NCBI RefSeq assembly: GCF_902459695.1 | Contig: NZ_CABPRZ010000009.1 | Location: 124,001-188,000, forward strand | Direction of reading: 5' to 3' | Source: Pandoraea terrae | GTDB taxonomy: Bacteria; Pseudomonadota; Gammaproteobacteria; Burkholderiales; Burkholderiaceae | Length of the DNA: 64,000 nt | Shown: positions 53,102-62,957 of the stretch, piece by piece | Layout: the number at the start of each line of letters is the position of its first letter | How positions within the stretch are numbered: position 1 is the first letter of the stretch | Made by a program: the position numbers and the translations under genes | The notes under the pieces: model-generated | Databases searched by the model: none | Seen by the model: the letters and a program-made list of their open reading frames with translations, nothing else | Told to the model about the DNA's origin: nothing

Positions 53102-54100
53102 TTGAATCCCCTTTCCGCTACCGTACCGATCTCACTGGTCAACGGCTTCCTGGCCGGCGCCGACCCTGCGGCGATCGAGCGCTTGGCCGGGCAATCGGGC
53201 ATCCCGCACGAGTTGCTGCGCGAGTCGGGCGCCCGGGTGACCCAGGAGCAATTTTCCACGCTCTATCGGCTGCTCGCCAGCGAACTCGACGATGAAATGC
53301 CGGGGATCTTCAGCCGTCCGTTGCGCAACGGCACGCTCAAATACCTCTGCCTGAGCCTACTCGATGCGCCGCGTCTGGAAGTGGCCATACACCGGTTCGG
53401 CCAATTCTTTCACCTGATTCTGGATGAGTTCAGGTTTGAATCGCAGCGTGAAGGCGCTGCCTGCCGCATAGAACTGGTGGCCAAAGCTGACGGCCCGCCA
53501 TTGAGTGTGCTGGGTCGCGAGCTGATGCTCAAGCTCGTTCACGGGGTGGCATCGTGGTTGATCGGCCAGAGGATCCCCCTGCTCGAGGTGGAATTCGATT
53601 TCCCGCGTCCACCGCAGGCCAGCGACTACCTCTACCTCTTTCCGGGCCCGGTGCGATTCGACTGCGCGCGCACCTTCATCTCGTTCGAGGTGAAGTATCT
53701 CGACATGGCCATCCGGCAGCGTAAATCCGACCTGAAGATATTTCTTTCGCGTGCCCCGGAGGACTGGATTTTCGTATCGTTTGCCGAACAGATGGTCTGC
53801 CACCGTGTGCGCCAATACATCGCCGATTGCCTTCCGACGGTCCCGACGATCGAGGCCGTCGCACGGGAGATGCATTACTCCGTTCGAACGTTGTGCCGCC
53901 GGCTGTCGGCGGAAGGCACCACGTTCCAGGCGATCAAGGACGAATTGCGTCGCGATATCGCGATCCAGCGGCTCACACGATCGGCCGACGCCATTGGCAC
54001 CATTGCCTACGACGTCGGTTTCGACGATCCCACTGCATTTCACCGGGCGTTCCGGCATTGGACCGGCAGCACGCCGCAAGCGTATCGCAAGATGGCCTGA
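53102..54100 (+). CDS. AraC-family transcriptional regulator
   Basis: A 332-residue AraC regulator of the OruR/ArgR-like group. The N-terminal 190 residues match the 'arabinose-binding-domain of AraC' type (LVNGFLAGADPAAIERLAGQ), and the C-terminal helix-turn-helix pair ends with GFDDPTAFHRAFRHWTGSTP. The start is a TTG at 53102, as no ATG or better site precedes the conserved region, so the exact start is uncertain. It is convergent with the acyl-CoA synthetase gene and probably controls the beta-oxidation genes that share its GGCAGATT motif. Confidence 0.87.
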   Translation: MNPLSATVPISLVNGFLAGADPAAIERLAGQSGIPHELLRESGARVTQEQFSTLYRLLASELDDEMPGIFSRPLRNGTLKYLCLSLLDAPRLEVAIHRFGQFFHLILDEFRFESQREGAACRIELVAKADGPPLSVLGRELMLKLVHGVASWLIGQRIPLLEVEFDFPRPPQASDYLYLFPGPVRFDCARTFISFEVKYLDMAIRQRKSDLKIFLSRAPEDWIFVSFAEQMVCHRVRQYIADCLPTVPTIEAVAREMHYSVRTLCRRLSAEGTTFQAIKDELRRDIAIQRLTRSADAIGTIAYDVGFDDPTAFHRAFRHWTGSTPQAYRKMA

Positions 54101-54109
54101 GATGCGCGC

Positions 54110-55747
54110 CTATGCCGGGCGGGCGCACGTGCCGACAAAATGCTGGCCGAAGCGCTGCCGGAGCACCAGCTTATGCAACTTTCCAGTGGCCGTGAGCGGC
54201 AGTTCGGAAACAAACACGACGTCGTCCGGGATCCACCATTTCGCGACCTTCCCCTCATAAAAGGCCAATAAGTCCGATGCTGTCAACGTACTGTCGGGAC
54301 GTCGCACGACGACCAACAGCGGGCGTTCGTCCCACTTCGGATGCTCACACGCTATGCAGGCCACCATCTCGACTTCCGGATGCGACATGGCGATGCATTC
54401 CAGTTCGATGGAAGAGATCCATTCACCGCCGGACTTGATCACGTCCTTGCTGCGATCGGTAATCTGCATATAGCCGTCGGCGTCGATGGTCGCCACATCC
54501 CCGGTCGGGAACCAGCCACCCTCCAACGGCGACTGTTCCACCCCGTAGTAGCGGTCCAGCACCCAGTGGCCACGCGCCATCAGATCGCCCGCGGACTTGC
54601 CATCCCAAGTCAAAGGTTCGCCGTCGGCGCCGACGATCTTCAGTTCGATTCCGGCGATCGCGCGGCCCTGTTTCGCATCGAGGCAAGCACGCTCGTCAGC
54701 GGGCTTGTCTGCGTAATTGTGCGAGGGCGAACAGACGGTGCCGACCGGCGACAATTCGGTCATGCCCCAGGCGTGGACCGCGTTGATGCCGAGCTCGCCC
54801 AGCGAACCGGCAAGTTGCGGCGGGCATGCGGAACCGCCGACGATCGCACGTTTGAACGTCCCGCTCCGCTTGTCGTTACGGCGCATATAATCCGCCAGTC
54901 CGAGCCAGACAGTGGGAACGCCCGCTGAGCACGTCACGCCCTCCTGTTCAAACAGGGCACACAAGGATTCGCCGTCGAGTTTCGCTCCGGGCAGGACCAG
55001 CTTCGCACCGACGAGTGCCGCGGAAAACGGCAGCCCCCAGGCGTTGACGTGAAACATCGGCACCACAGGCGCGATGGTGTCGGCCGCCGAGAGGCAGAGC
55101 GCATCCGGGGCCACCGATGCGTAGGCCATCAACGTGAGAGAGCGATGCGAATACAGCACACCCTTCGGGTTGCCCGTGGTGCCGGAGGTGTAGCACAAGG
55201 CGGCAGCTTCGCGTTCGTCGAATTGTGGCCACGCGAACTGCGCAGGATGCTCGCCGATGAAGGCCTCGTAGCTTTCCAGCGGTATCGCGAACGCGTCTGG
55301 CAAGGCCGCCTCGTCACCAAGCATCATCCACGTTTCGACATGCGGGCACTGGTGCGCAATCTGCTCGACAAGCGGCGCGAATGACGCGTCGAAACAGATC
55401 ATCCGGTCGCGGGCGTGATTGATGATGTACGCAATCTGCTCAGGGAACAGCCGGGGATTGATCGTGTGACACACCGCTCCGATGCCGGAAATGCCGTAAT
55501 ACAGCTCCATGTGGCGATAGCCGTTCCACGCCAGTGTACCGACACGGTCGCCCCCGTGAATGCCGCGGCGCGTCAATGCGTTGGCAAGCTGCATCGCGCG
55601 CGCGTGGCAATCCCGGTAGGTATAGCGGTGAATGTCGCCCTCGACACGGCGCGACACGATTTCGACTGCCGCCGCGCGTTGCGCCGCCTGCGCAAGCAAC
55701 GACGACAGCAATAACGGCGCGTACATCATCTGTCCGGGCATGTTCAT
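54110..55747 (-). CDS. Fatty-acyl-CoA synthetase (AMP-binding)
   Basis: A 545-residue adenylate-forming ligase. The P-loop-like motif [20 protein letters not shown] lies near residue 175, A5 is [13 protein letters not shown]8 is [20 protein letters not shown] and the catalytic lysine is in the C-terminal [11 protein letters not shown]. It belongs to the medium-chain or AlkK-like group. The start at 55747 follows AGGAG. It is divergent from the acyl-CoA dehydrogenase gene, with a 374-nt control region, and supplies the first step of the adjacent beta-oxidation set. Confidence 0.93.
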   Translation of the reverse strand: MNMPGQMMYAPLLLSSLLAQAAQRAAAVEIVSRRVEGDIHRYTYRDCHARAMQLANALTRRGIHGGDRVGTLAWNGYRHMELYYGISGIGAVCHTINPRLFPEQIAYIINHARDRMICFDASFAPLVEQIAHQCPHVETWMMLGDEAALPDAFAIPLESYEAFIGEHPAQFAWPQFDEREAAALCYTSGTTGNPKGVLYSHRSLTLMAYASVAPDALCLSAADTIAPVVPMFHVNAWGLPFSAALVGAKLVLPGAKLDGESLCALFEQEGVTCSAGVPTVWLGLADYMRRNDKRSGTFKRAIVGGSACPPQLAGSLGELGINAVHAWGMTELSPVGTVCSPSHNYADKPADERACLDAKQGRAIAGIELKIVGADGEPLTWDGKSAGDLMARGHWVLDRYYGVEQSPLEGGWFPTGDVATIDADGYMQITDRSKDVIKSGGEWISSIELECIAMSHPEVEMVACIACEHPKWDERPLLVVVRRPDSTLTASDLLAFYEGKVAKWWIPDDVVFVSELPLTATGKLHKLVLRQRFGQHFVGTCARPA

Positions 55748-55899
55748 GGGTCTGTCTCCTGAATTTGTCATGAGCCACGATCTACCGCGAGGTGTCGGAG
55801 GGACGCTGGCGAACGTCGCGCAGGGCGGCAAAGTGATCGGTTTTGCGACTCATTCTAGTGAGCCGCTGCACACGCGGCACTGGCAGGACTGGCCGATTG

Positions 55900-55915
55900 A
55901 TTGACCGAATCTGCC
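55900..55915 (-). promoter_or_regulatory. GGCAGATT-type repeat, synthetase-facing copy
   Basis: On the minus strand this reads GGCAGATTCGGTCAAT and matches 14 of 16 positions with the plus-strand copy at 55972-55987. It lies about 150 nt upstream of the acyl-CoA synthetase gene on the strand of that gene. The paired orientation suggests that one regulator binds toward each gene. Confidence 0.6.
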
Positions 55916-55971
55916 AATCCGGCCGCCAGGCGCGCGTGTCCGGCCGTCGATTGCAGGGGATCGGGGAGGAC

Positions 55972-56008
55972 GGCAGATTTTGTCAATGAATGGGCAGGTT
56001 TTGTTATA
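55972..56008 (+). promoter_or_regulatory. Two direct GGCAG(A/G)TTTTGT repeats, AraC-type operator
   Basis: Copies GGCAGATTTTGTCAAT (55972-55987) and GGCAGGTTTTGTTATA (55993-56008) stand in direct orientation exactly 21 nt apart, two helical turns. AraC-family activators usually bind such direct repeats. They lie 114-150 nt upstream of the acyl-CoA dehydrogenase start. A related copy is inverted at 55900-55915 and another lies upstream of the AraC-type gene. Confidence 0.65.
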
Positions 56009-56121
56009 GGGACGCGGCTGTCGCGAACGCTACGATTCGTCATCTGAATCATGTCGTGCGCAAGCCGAGTCTGTCGCGCGACGCATATCTTCGCTGGACA
56101 TTCAGCGACAGGAGACACGCG

Positions 56122-57912
56122 ATGACTTATGCCGCCCCCGTGAAGGACATGCTGTTCGTGCTGAAGGAATTGGCCGGCCTCGAAGACGTTACGGCATTGC
56201 CGGGCTTCGAGGATGCCAATCTCGAAACCGCGCAGGCCGTACTCGACGAGGCGGCCAAGCTTTGCAGCGAGGTGCTTGCGCCGCTGAATGCCGAGGGTGA
56301 TCGCAACCCGAGCCACTGGAAAGACGGCGAGGTTACGGCGACGCCCGGATTCAAGGATGCATTTCGTCAGTTTGCCGACGGCGGCTGGCAAGGCTTGCAG
56401 CACCCGGTCGAGTATGACGGCCAGGGCCTGCCGAAGGTGATCGCGACACCTTGCATCGAAATGCTGAACGCGTCGAACCTGTCGTTCGCGCTGTGCCCGC
56501 TGCTGACCGACGGCGCGATCGAGGCGCTGCTGACCGCAGGCAGCGAAGCACAGAAGCAACGCTACGTACCGAAGCTGATCTCGGGCGAGTGGACCGGGAC
56601 GATGAACCTGACGGAGCCGCAGGCGGGCTCCGATCTCGCGTTGGTGCGTTCGCGCGCCGAGCCGCAGGCAAACGGCGCGTACAAGATTTTCGGCACGAAG
56701 ATCTTCATCACGTGGGGCGAGCACGACATGGCCGAGAACATCGTCCACTTGGTGCTCGCGCGCACGCCGGACGCGCCGGAAGGCGTGAAGGGGATTTCGC
56801 TGTTCATCGTGCCGAAATTTCTCGTCAATGACGACGGCAGCCTCGGCGCGCGCAACGACGTTCACTGCGTGTCGATCGAGCACAAGCTCGGCATCAAGGC
56901 GAGCCCGACCGCGGTACTGCAATACGGCGATCACGGTGGCGCGATCGGCTACCTGGTCGGCGAGGAGAACCGCGGTCTCGAATACATGTTCATCATGATG
57001 AATGCGGCGCGCTTCGGCGTCGGCATGCAGGGCATCGGCGTCGCCGAGCGCGCGTACCAGATGGCGGCGGCGTTCGCGAAAGAGCGCGTGCAGAGCCGCC
57101 CGGTCGACGGGTCGGCGAAGCAGTCGGTGACGATCATCCAGCATCCGGATGTGCGGCGGATGCTCGGCACGATGCGCGCGCTGACAGAAGGTGCGCGGGC
57201 ATTGTCGTATGTCGCGGCGGCACATGACGATATCGCGCATCACCATCCCGACGAGGCGGTGCGAGCACGCCACCAGGCGATCTACGAATATCTGGTGCCG
57301 GTCGTGAAGGGCTGGAGCACCGAGATGGTCAACGAAGTCGCAAGCCTTGGCGTGCAGGTGCACGGCGGCATGGGCTTCATCGAGGAAACGGGCGCCGCGC
57401 AGTATTACCGCGACGCGCGCATTCTCGCCATCTACGAAGGGACGACGGCGATCCAGGCGAATGATCTCGTGAGTCGCAAGACGGTGCGCGACGAGGGGAC
57501 CGTTGCCAAGACATTGCTGGCGGACATTGCCAAGACGGTAGAGACGCTGGGGGGTATCGAGGGCGCAGCGGCCGCGTCGATGAGGACGCGGCTGGAGCAA
57601 GGCGCACGCGCGTTGGCAGCGGTGGTGGATTTCGTCGTCGTGAACGCGAAGCGCGACCCGAACGCGGTGTTCGCGGGCAGCGTGCCGTACCTGAAACTGG
57701 CGGGTATCGTGCTGTGCGGCTGGCAGATGGCGCGCGCGCTGCTCGTCGCACAGCGCAACCGCACGGACGATCCGATGTTTTACGACGCGAAGATTGCGAT
57801 CGCGCAGTTCTATGCGGAGCACATCCTCGTGCAGGCGAGCGGCCTTGAAGCATCGATCCTCGCCGCGAAGGGCGGCGAAAGCGTGCTCGCGCTGACCGAA
57901 GACCAGTTCTGA
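56122..57912 (+). CDS. Acyl-CoA dehydrogenase (FadE-like, C-terminal extension)
   Basis: A 596-residue flavin enzyme that forms trans-2-enoyl-CoA and passes electrons to ETF. The acyl-CoA dehydrogenase domains show GTMNLTEPQAGSDLALVRSR near residue 158 and the C-terminal IYEGTTAIQANDL. The extra 130-residue C-terminal domain is that of the long 600-residue bacterial subgroup. AGGAG precedes the ATG at 56122; the frame upstream is leader only. It starts a four-gene operon with ETF-QO, thiolase and dehydrogenase. Confidence 0.94.
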   Translation: MTYAAPVKDMLFVLKELAGLEDVTALPGFEDANLETAQAVLDEAAKLCSEVLAPLNAEGDRNPSHWKDGEVTATPGFKDAFRQFADGGWQGLQHPVEYDGQGLPKVIATPCIEMLNASNLSFALCPLLTDGAIEALLTAGSEAQKQRYVPKLISGEWTGTMNLTEPQAGSDLALVRSRAEPQANGAYKIFGTKIFITWGEHDMAENIVHLVLARTPDAPEGVKGISLFIVPKFLVNDDGSLGARNDVHCVSIEHKLGIKASPTAVLQYGDHGGAIGYLVGEENRGLEYMFIMMNAARFGVGMQGIGVAERAYQMAAAFAKERVQSRPVDGSAKQSVTIIQHPDVRRMLGTMRALTEGARALSYVAAAHDDIAHHHPDEAVRARHQAIYEYLVPVVKGWSTEMVNEVASLGVQVHGGMGFIEETGAAQYYRDARILAIYEGTTAIQANDLVSRKTVRDEGTVAKTLLADIAKTVETLGGIEGAAAASMRTRLEQGARALAAVVDFVVVNAKRDPNAVFAGSVPYLKLAGIVLCGWQMARALLVAQRNRTDDPMFYDAKIAIAQFYAEHILVQASGLEASILAAKGGESVLALTEDQF

Positions 57913-57939
57913 CTGGCCGAACAGGGAGGAGACCCAATC

Positions 57940-59610
57940 GTGTCATCGAATGACCTGATCGCGCAATACGGGCCGCGCGAGTCGATGGAGTACGACGTCG
58001 TGATCGTCGGCGGCGGCCCGGCCGGGCTGTCGGCGGCGATTCGGCTAAAGCAGCTCGCAATGGAAAAAGGCGTCGAGATCGGCGTCTGCGTGCTGGAGAA
58101 GGGCTCGGAAATCGGCGCGCACGTCCTGTCGGGCGCGGTGATGGACCCGCGTGCGATCACCGAGCTGATCCCCGACTGGAAGGCGCAAGGCGCGCCGCTT
58201 GACGTCGAAGTTACGGAAGACCGCTTCCTGTTCCTGTCCGAGAGCAGCGCGAAGCAGGTGCCGAACTGGGCGCTGCCGGGCAACTTCAAGAACCACGGCA
58301 ACTACGTCATCAGCCTCGGCAACGTCACGCGCTGGCTCGGGCAACAAGCCGAAGCGCTCGGCGTCGAGATCTTCCCGGGCTTCCCGGCGGCGGAGATCCT
58401 CTATGACGACGATTCCGTGAAAGGTGTTGCTACCGGCAACATGGGCGTTGGCCGCGACGGCGAGCCGACCGAGAACTTCCAGCTCGGCATGGCGTTGCAC
58501 GCGAAGTACACGCTATTCGCGGAAGGCTGTCGCGGGCATCTGGCCCGTCAGCTGATCGACAAGTTCAAGCTGAACGCGAACGCCGACCCGCAGGCGTACG
58601 GGATCGGCATCAAGGAGCTGTGGGAAATCGACCCGTCGAAGCACAAGCCGGGCCTCGTGATCCACACGGCGGGCTGGCCGCTCAAGCGGGACACCTACGG
58701 CGGCTCGTTCCTCTACCACATGGACAACCATCAGGTGGTCGCCGGCTTCGTCGTGGGCCTTGGCTATTCGAACCCCTACCTGTCGCCGTTCGAGGAATTC
58801 CAGCGCTACAAGACGCACCCGGCCATCCGCACCTTCCTCGAAGGCGGCAAGCGCGTGTCGTATGGTGCGCGTGCGATCACCGCGGGCGGGCTGGTGTCGC
58901 TGCCGAAGACGGTGTTCCCGGGAGGCGCGCTCGTCGGTGACGATGCCGGCTTCCTGAACGCCTCGCGCATCAAGGGCAGCCACGCGGCAATCAAGACCGG
59001 CATGCTGGCCGCCGAAGCGGCGTTCGACGCGCTGCAGGCGGGCCGCCAGGGCGACGAGCTGAGCGCATATCCGGAGGCGTTCAAGCGGTCCTGGCTACAC
59101 ACGGAGCTGCACCGCGCGCGCAACTTCAAGCAGTGGATGGGCAAAGGGCTGTACCTCGGCACGCTGATGGTCGGCGTCGAGCAGAAGCTGATGGGCGGCA
59201 ATGTGCCGTGGACGCTGCACCACAAGCATGCGGATCACGAGATGCTCAAGCCGGCGTCGCAGTGCGTGCCGATCGAGTATCCGAAGCCGGACGGGAAGCT
59301 GACGTTCGACCGGCTGTCATCGGTGTTCATCTCGAACACGAACCACGAGGAGAACCAGCCGGCGCACCTGACGCTGAAGGATCCCGGCGTGCCCGTGAGC
59401 GTCAACCTGAGCACGTACGCAGGCCCCGAGGGGCGGTTCTGCCCGGCGGCGGTGTATGAGTTCGTGAAGCACGACGACGGCAGTGACCGGCTCCTGATCA
59501 ACGCGCAGAACTGCGTGCACTGCAAGACCTGCGACATCAAGGACCCGACGCAGAACATCGTGTGGGTCACACCCGAAGGCGGCGGCGGGCCGAATTATCC
59601 GAATATGTAA
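57940..59610 (+). CDS. etfD: Electron-transfer flavoprotein-ubiquinone oxidoreductase
   Basis: A 556-residue ETF-QO, which takes electrons from ETF to ubiquinone. The FAD motif VVIVGGGPAGLSAAIRLKQL lies near residue 20, and the C-terminal iron-sulfur cluster cysteines are C525, C528 and C531 in CVHCKTCDI with a fourth near GRFCPAAVYEF. Length matches the family (about 550). It follows the acyl-CoA dehydrogenase by 27 nt. A copy inside a beta-oxidation operon gives the electron path for that dehydrogenase; the ETF subunits are elsewhere. Confidence 0.96.
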   Translation: MSSNDLIAQYGPRESMEYDVVIVGGGPAGLSAAIRLKQLAMEKGVEIGVCVLEKGSEIGAHVLSGAVMDPRAITELIPDWKAQGAPLDVEVTEDRFLFLSESSAKQVPNWALPGNFKNHGNYVISLGNVTRWLGQQAEALGVEIFPGFPAAEILYDDDSVKGVATGNMGVGRDGEPTENFQLGMALHAKYTLFAEGCRGHLARQLIDKFKLNANADPQAYGIGIKELWEIDPSKHKPGLVIHTAGWPLKRDTYGGSFLYHMDNHQVVAGFVVGLGYSNPYLSPFEEFQRYKTHPAIRTFLEGGKRVSYGARAITAGGLVSLPKTVFPGGALVGDDAGFLNASRIKGSHAAIKTGMLAAEAAFDALQAGRQGDELSAYPEAFKRSWLHTELHRARNFKQWMGKGLYLGTLMVGVEQKLMGGNVPWTLHHKHADHEMLKPASQCVPIEYPKPDGKLTFDRLSSVFISNTNHEENQPAHLTLKDPGVPVSVNLSTYAGPEGRFCPAAVYEFVKHDDGSDRLLINAQNCVHCKTCDIKDPTQNIVWVTPEGGGGPNYPNM

Positions 59611-59671
59611 TGGTGCGACGGGCGCGACGCATGTCCAGCGCGTCCGTCACCCGCAACACAAGGAGACGACA

Positions 59672-60859
59672 ATGAGCAAGGAAGTGGTGGTTGTCAGCGG
59701 TGTGCGTACCGCGATTGGCAAGTTTGGCGGCAGCCTGAAGGATTTTGCACCGACGGAGCTTGGCACGATCGTCGTGCGCGAAGTGCTGGCGCGAGCCGGC
59801 GTGGCGGGTGATGAAGTCGGTCACGTCGTGTTCGGCAATGTGATTGCGACGGAGCCCAAGGATTTCTACCTGTCGCGGGTCGCCGCGATCAATGCCGGGG
59901 TTTCCCAGTCGACGCCGGCGTTCAATGTGAACCGCCTGTGCGGCTCGGGCCTGCAGGCGATCGTGTCCGCGGCGCAAACCATCCAGCTCGGCGATGCAGA
60001 CATCGCGATTGGCGGCGGTGCGGAGAACATGAGCCGCGCCCCGTACATCGCGACGGACGCGCGCTTCGGGGCGCGCATGGGGGACATGCGACTCATCGAC
60101 ATGATGCTCGGCGCGCTGAACGACCCGTTCCACACTGTGCCGATGGGCGTCACCGCAGAGAATGTCGCGCAAAAGTTCGGCATCACCCGTGAGCAGCAGG
60201 ACGCGCTGGCGCTGGAATCGCATCGCCGCGCGGAACGCGCGATCGCCGAAGGGCGCTTCAAGAGCCAGATCGTGCCGGTGACGAGAACCGTCAAAGGACG
60301 AGAGGTGTGTTTCGATACCGACGAGCATGTGCGCAACGACGCGAGCCTGGACAATTTCAGCAAGCTCAAACCGGTCTTCGCGAAGGAGAACGGGTCGGTC
60401 ACGGCAGGCAACGCATCGGGCATCAACGACGCCGCAGCCGCCGTGCTGATGATGTCGCGCGAGAAGGCCGAGCAACGCGGCATCCGCCCCCTCGCCCGGC
60501 TGGTCGCCTACGCGCATGCGGGTGTCGACCCTCTTCACATGGGGATCGGGCCGGTGCCGGCCACGCGCTTGGCACTCGAGCGCGCGGGCCTGTCCATCGC
60601 GGATCTCGATGTGATCGAGTCGAACGAGGCGTTCGCGGCACAGGCCTGCGCGGTCACGCAGACGCTGGGGCTCGATCCGGCGAAGGTGAACCCGAACGGC
60701 TCGGGCATTTCCCTGGGCCACCCGATCGGTGCGACCGGTGCGCTGATCACGGTCAAGGCCCTCTACGAGTTGCAGCGCGTCGGTGGGCGCTACGCGCTCG
60801 TGACGATGTGTATCGGCGGTGGACAGGGTATCGCCGCCATTTTTGAAAACCTTCAATAA
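59672..60859 (+). CDS. Acetyl-CoA C-acyltransferase (beta-ketothiolase)
   Basis: A 395-residue thiolase. The nucleophilic cysteine is in [14 protein letters not shown] (about residue 92), the active-site histidine in [15 protein letters not shown] and the second cysteine in [10 protein letters not shown]. The sequence resembles BktB-type thiolases that act on short and medium 3-ketoacyl-CoA. A ribosome site AAGGAG stands before the ATG. It follows ETF-QO by 61 nt and precedes the 3-hydroxyacyl-CoA dehydrogenase by 37 nt. Confidence 0.94.
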   Translation: MSKEVVVVSGVRTAIGKFGGSLKDFAPTELGTIVVREVLARAGVAGDEVGHVVFGNVIATEPKDFYLSRVAAINAGVSQSTPAFNVNRLCGSGLQAIVSAAQTIQLGDADIAIGGGAENMSRAPYIATDARFGARMGDMRLIDMMLGALNDPFHTVPMGVTAENVAQKFGITREQQDALALESHRRAERAIAEGRFKSQIVPVTRTVKGREVCFDTDEHVRNDASLDNFSKLKPVFAKENGSVTAGNASGINDAAAAVLMMSREKAEQRGIRPLARLVAYAHAGVDPLHMGIGPVPATRLALERAGLSIADLDVIESNEAFAAQACAVTQTLGLDPAKVNPNGSGISLGHPIGATGALITVKALYELQRVGGRYALVTMCIGGGQGIAAIFENLQ

Positions 60860-60896
60860 TTATTGCGACGCATCGCGTCGGACAACAGGAACGTTC

Positions 60897-61751
60897 ATGA
60901 CAATCGAAACCGTGGGTGTCATTGGTGCCGGCGCGATGGGCAACGGGATCGCGCAAACCGCTGCCATCGCCGGACTCAAGGTGGTGATGATCGACGTCTC
61001 CGACGCGGCGCTCGCCAAGGGAGTCGCCACGCTGACGGGCAACCTCGACTATCTCGTGGCAAAGGGCAAGCTCGATGCCGCGGCGCGCGATGCTGCGCGC
61101 GTGCGCATCGAGACGTCGACCGACTATCAGCGCCTGGCGGCTGCCGACCTCGTCATCGAGGCGGCAACCGAGAACCTCGAGCTGAAGACACGCATTCTGA
61201 AACAGGTCGAGGCTGCAGTGCGTCCCGACGCGATCATCGCGACGAACACGTCGTCGATTTCGATCACCGCGCTCGGCGCGACGCTTGACCGCCCGGCTCG
61301 ATTCATCGGCATGCATTTCTTCAATCCGGTACCGCAGATGCCTCTGGTCGAGGTCATTCGCGGCCTGCAATCGAGCGACGCGACCGCGCAAGCCGTTCAC
61401 GAGGTGACGGAGCGCTTCGGCAAGTCGCCTGTCGGTGTTCGCAATTCGCCCGGTTTCGTTGTCAACCGTATCCTCGTGCCGATGATTAACGAGGCGTTTT
61501 TCGTGCTTGCAGAAGGCATCGCGACGGCCGGAGAGATCGACAAGAGCATGCAGCTCGGCGCCAGCCACCGGATGGGGCCGCTCGCGCTCGCGGATCTGGT
61601 CGGGCTGGACGTGTGTCTGTCAGTGATGGATGTGTTCCTGAAAGACTTCGGCGACCCGAAGTACCGTGCGTGCCCGCTGCTTCGCGAACTTGTGTCCGCA
61701 GGGCGGCTCGGGCGGAAAACCGGCTGGGGAGTCTATCGGTACGTGGACTAA
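60897..61751 (+). CDS. 3-hydroxyacyl-CoA dehydrogenase (Hbd/PaaH-like)
   Basis: A 284-residue NAD-dependent dehydrogenase. The nucleotide fold opens with [20 protein letters not shown], the substrate part has the catalytic histidine in [20 protein letters not shown], and the C-terminal domain ends [20 protein letters not shown] and [15 protein letters not shown] precedes the ATG at 60897. It is the single-function Hbd type, not the fused FadB. With thiolase and acyl-CoA dehydrogenase it gives three of the four core steps; a hydratase is absent here. It overlaps the convergent cyclase gene by 4 nt. Confidence 0.94.
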   Translation: MTIETVGVIGAGAMGNGIAQTAAIAGLKVVMIDVSDAALAKGVATLTGNLDYLVAKGKLDAAARDAARVRIETSTDYQRLAAADLVIEAATENLELKTRILKQVEAAVRPDAIIATNTSSISITALGATLDRPARFIGMHFFNPVPQMPLVEVIRGLQSSDATAQAVHEVTERFGKSPVGVRNSPGFVVNRILVPMINEAFFVLAEGIATAGEIDKSMQLGASHRMGPLALADLVGLDVCLSVMDVFLKDFGDPKYRACPLLRELVSAGRLGRKTGWGVYRYVD

Positions 61752-62929
61752 GGATGACCGGTTCTGCCGGCCAGGAACCACGTGTGGAGCTCGCCCATGC
61801 CTTTCGCCGCAATCGTGCCGCGCTCCTCGAAGACGAAGGGATCGCCTAGCCTGCCGCGAGTGGCCTCGGTCACCTGCACGCGGCCGGCTACGCCTTGCGA
61901 CTCCATCCGGCTTGCAAGGTTGACAGCCATTCCCCACAGGTCGTAGATGAACTTGCGCTTGCCGATCACGCCGGCCACGACCTCGCCACTGTTGATGCCG
62001 ATACGCAATTGCAAGTTGCAGCGCCTGAGCTCGTTGAAGCGGGCCATCGCGTCGATCATGTCGAGCGCCATGTGCGCCGCCCGCACCGCATGGTCGGCCA
62101 CCGGGACGGGCAGTCCCGCGGCCGCCATGTATGCATCTCCGATGGTCTTGATCTTCTCGAGGCCACGATTGTCGGCGATGATGTCGAAGTCGGTGAAGAT
62201 CTCATTGAGAATCTCGACGATTTGCTCGGGGCCCATGCCGGCCGAAAAGCCGGTGAAGTCCACGAGATCCGCGAACAATACCGACACCTCCGGGAAGCGG
62301 TCCGCAATGACTTCCGGGAAACCGTCGGCAATGCCATCGAGGTGAGCCTTCAATCGCTGCGCAATCGGATAGGGCAGCATGTTGAGCAGAAGCCGCTCGG
62401 AAACCTTCTGCTCGGCGACGACCTTGGCGTATAGACGCTTGAGCTCGTCGCTCTGGCGGCCAATCAGCTCTCGGCTTGCCTCCACTTCCCGCACCTTTTG
62501 CTCAAGCGCTTTGCTGTAGTTGCGCGACTCCCGGTGCAGCAGGCGGACCTCCAACATGTTGTGAACCCGCATCAGAACTTCGGCCAGATCGAACGGTTTG
62601 CTGACAAAGTCCTTCGCGCCGGTTTGCAGTGCGCGCAATTTGTGGGCCGGCTGAGCGGTGATCACAATGACCGGAAGATAGTTGTCCGCCTCGAGTTCCT
62701 TGAGGCTTTCCATCACCTGAAAACCATCGAGACCGGGCATCTGGAGATCGAGCAGGATCAGGTCGTAGCCATTTTGGCGGTGAAGCGCGTAAACCTCGGA
62801 TGCATCCGTCGTAGACGCGACATGAGCATAGCCCGCCCGGTGCAGGATTTGCTCGAGCAGCAGGACATTGGCTTCCAGATCGTCGACGACCAGGATTTTG
62901 GCGTCGAGGATCGCTGAGGAATCGATCAT
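61748..62929 (-). CDS. Response regulator fused to class III adenylate/guanylate cyclase
   Basis: A 393-residue protein. The N-terminal receiver domain has the acidic pair DD near residue 16, the phospho-acceptor in [16 protein letters not shown] and the KP lysine in [12 protein letters not shown] coiled-coil linker (about 125-185) leads to a class III cyclase: metal-binding [15 protein letters not shown], then [11 protein letters not shown] and the transition-state region [20 protein letters not shown]. The start at 62929 is preferred to an upstream in-frame ATG. It lies 28 nt after the hybrid kinase gene, and so is its likely partner. Confidence 0.92.
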   Translation of the reverse strand: MIDSSAILDAKILVVDDLEANVLLLEQILHRAGYAHVASTTDASEVYALHRQNGYDLILLDLQMPGLDGFQVMESLKELEADNYLPVIVITAQPAHKLRALQTGAKDFVSKPFDLAEVLMRVHNMLEVRLLHRESRNYSKALEQKVREVEASRELIGRQSDELKRLYAKVVAEQKVSERLLLNMLPYPIAQRLKAHLDGIADGFPEVIADRFPEVSVLFADLVDFTGFSAGMGPEQIVEILNEIFTDFDIIADNRGLEKIKTIGDAYMAAAGLPVPVADHAVRAAHMALDMIDAMARFNELRRCNLQLRIGINSGEVVAGVIGKRKFIYDLWGMAVNLASRMESQGVAGRVQVTEATRGRLGDPFVFEERGTIAAKGMGELHTWFLAGRTGHP

Positions 62930-62957
62930 GGTTTGAACCCTGGTTACCTGACTTGCG

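Noticed and set aside
55855-57822. Long open frame of 655 codons on the minus strand
   Set aside because: It is antisense to the well-supported acyl-CoA dehydrogenase gene, is very rich in Arg, His and Ala, and has no domain. Such frames are common opposite high-GC genes.
59567-60856. Open frame of 429 codons on the minus strand
   Set aside because: It lies opposite the thiolase gene and is Arg/His-rich without motifs.
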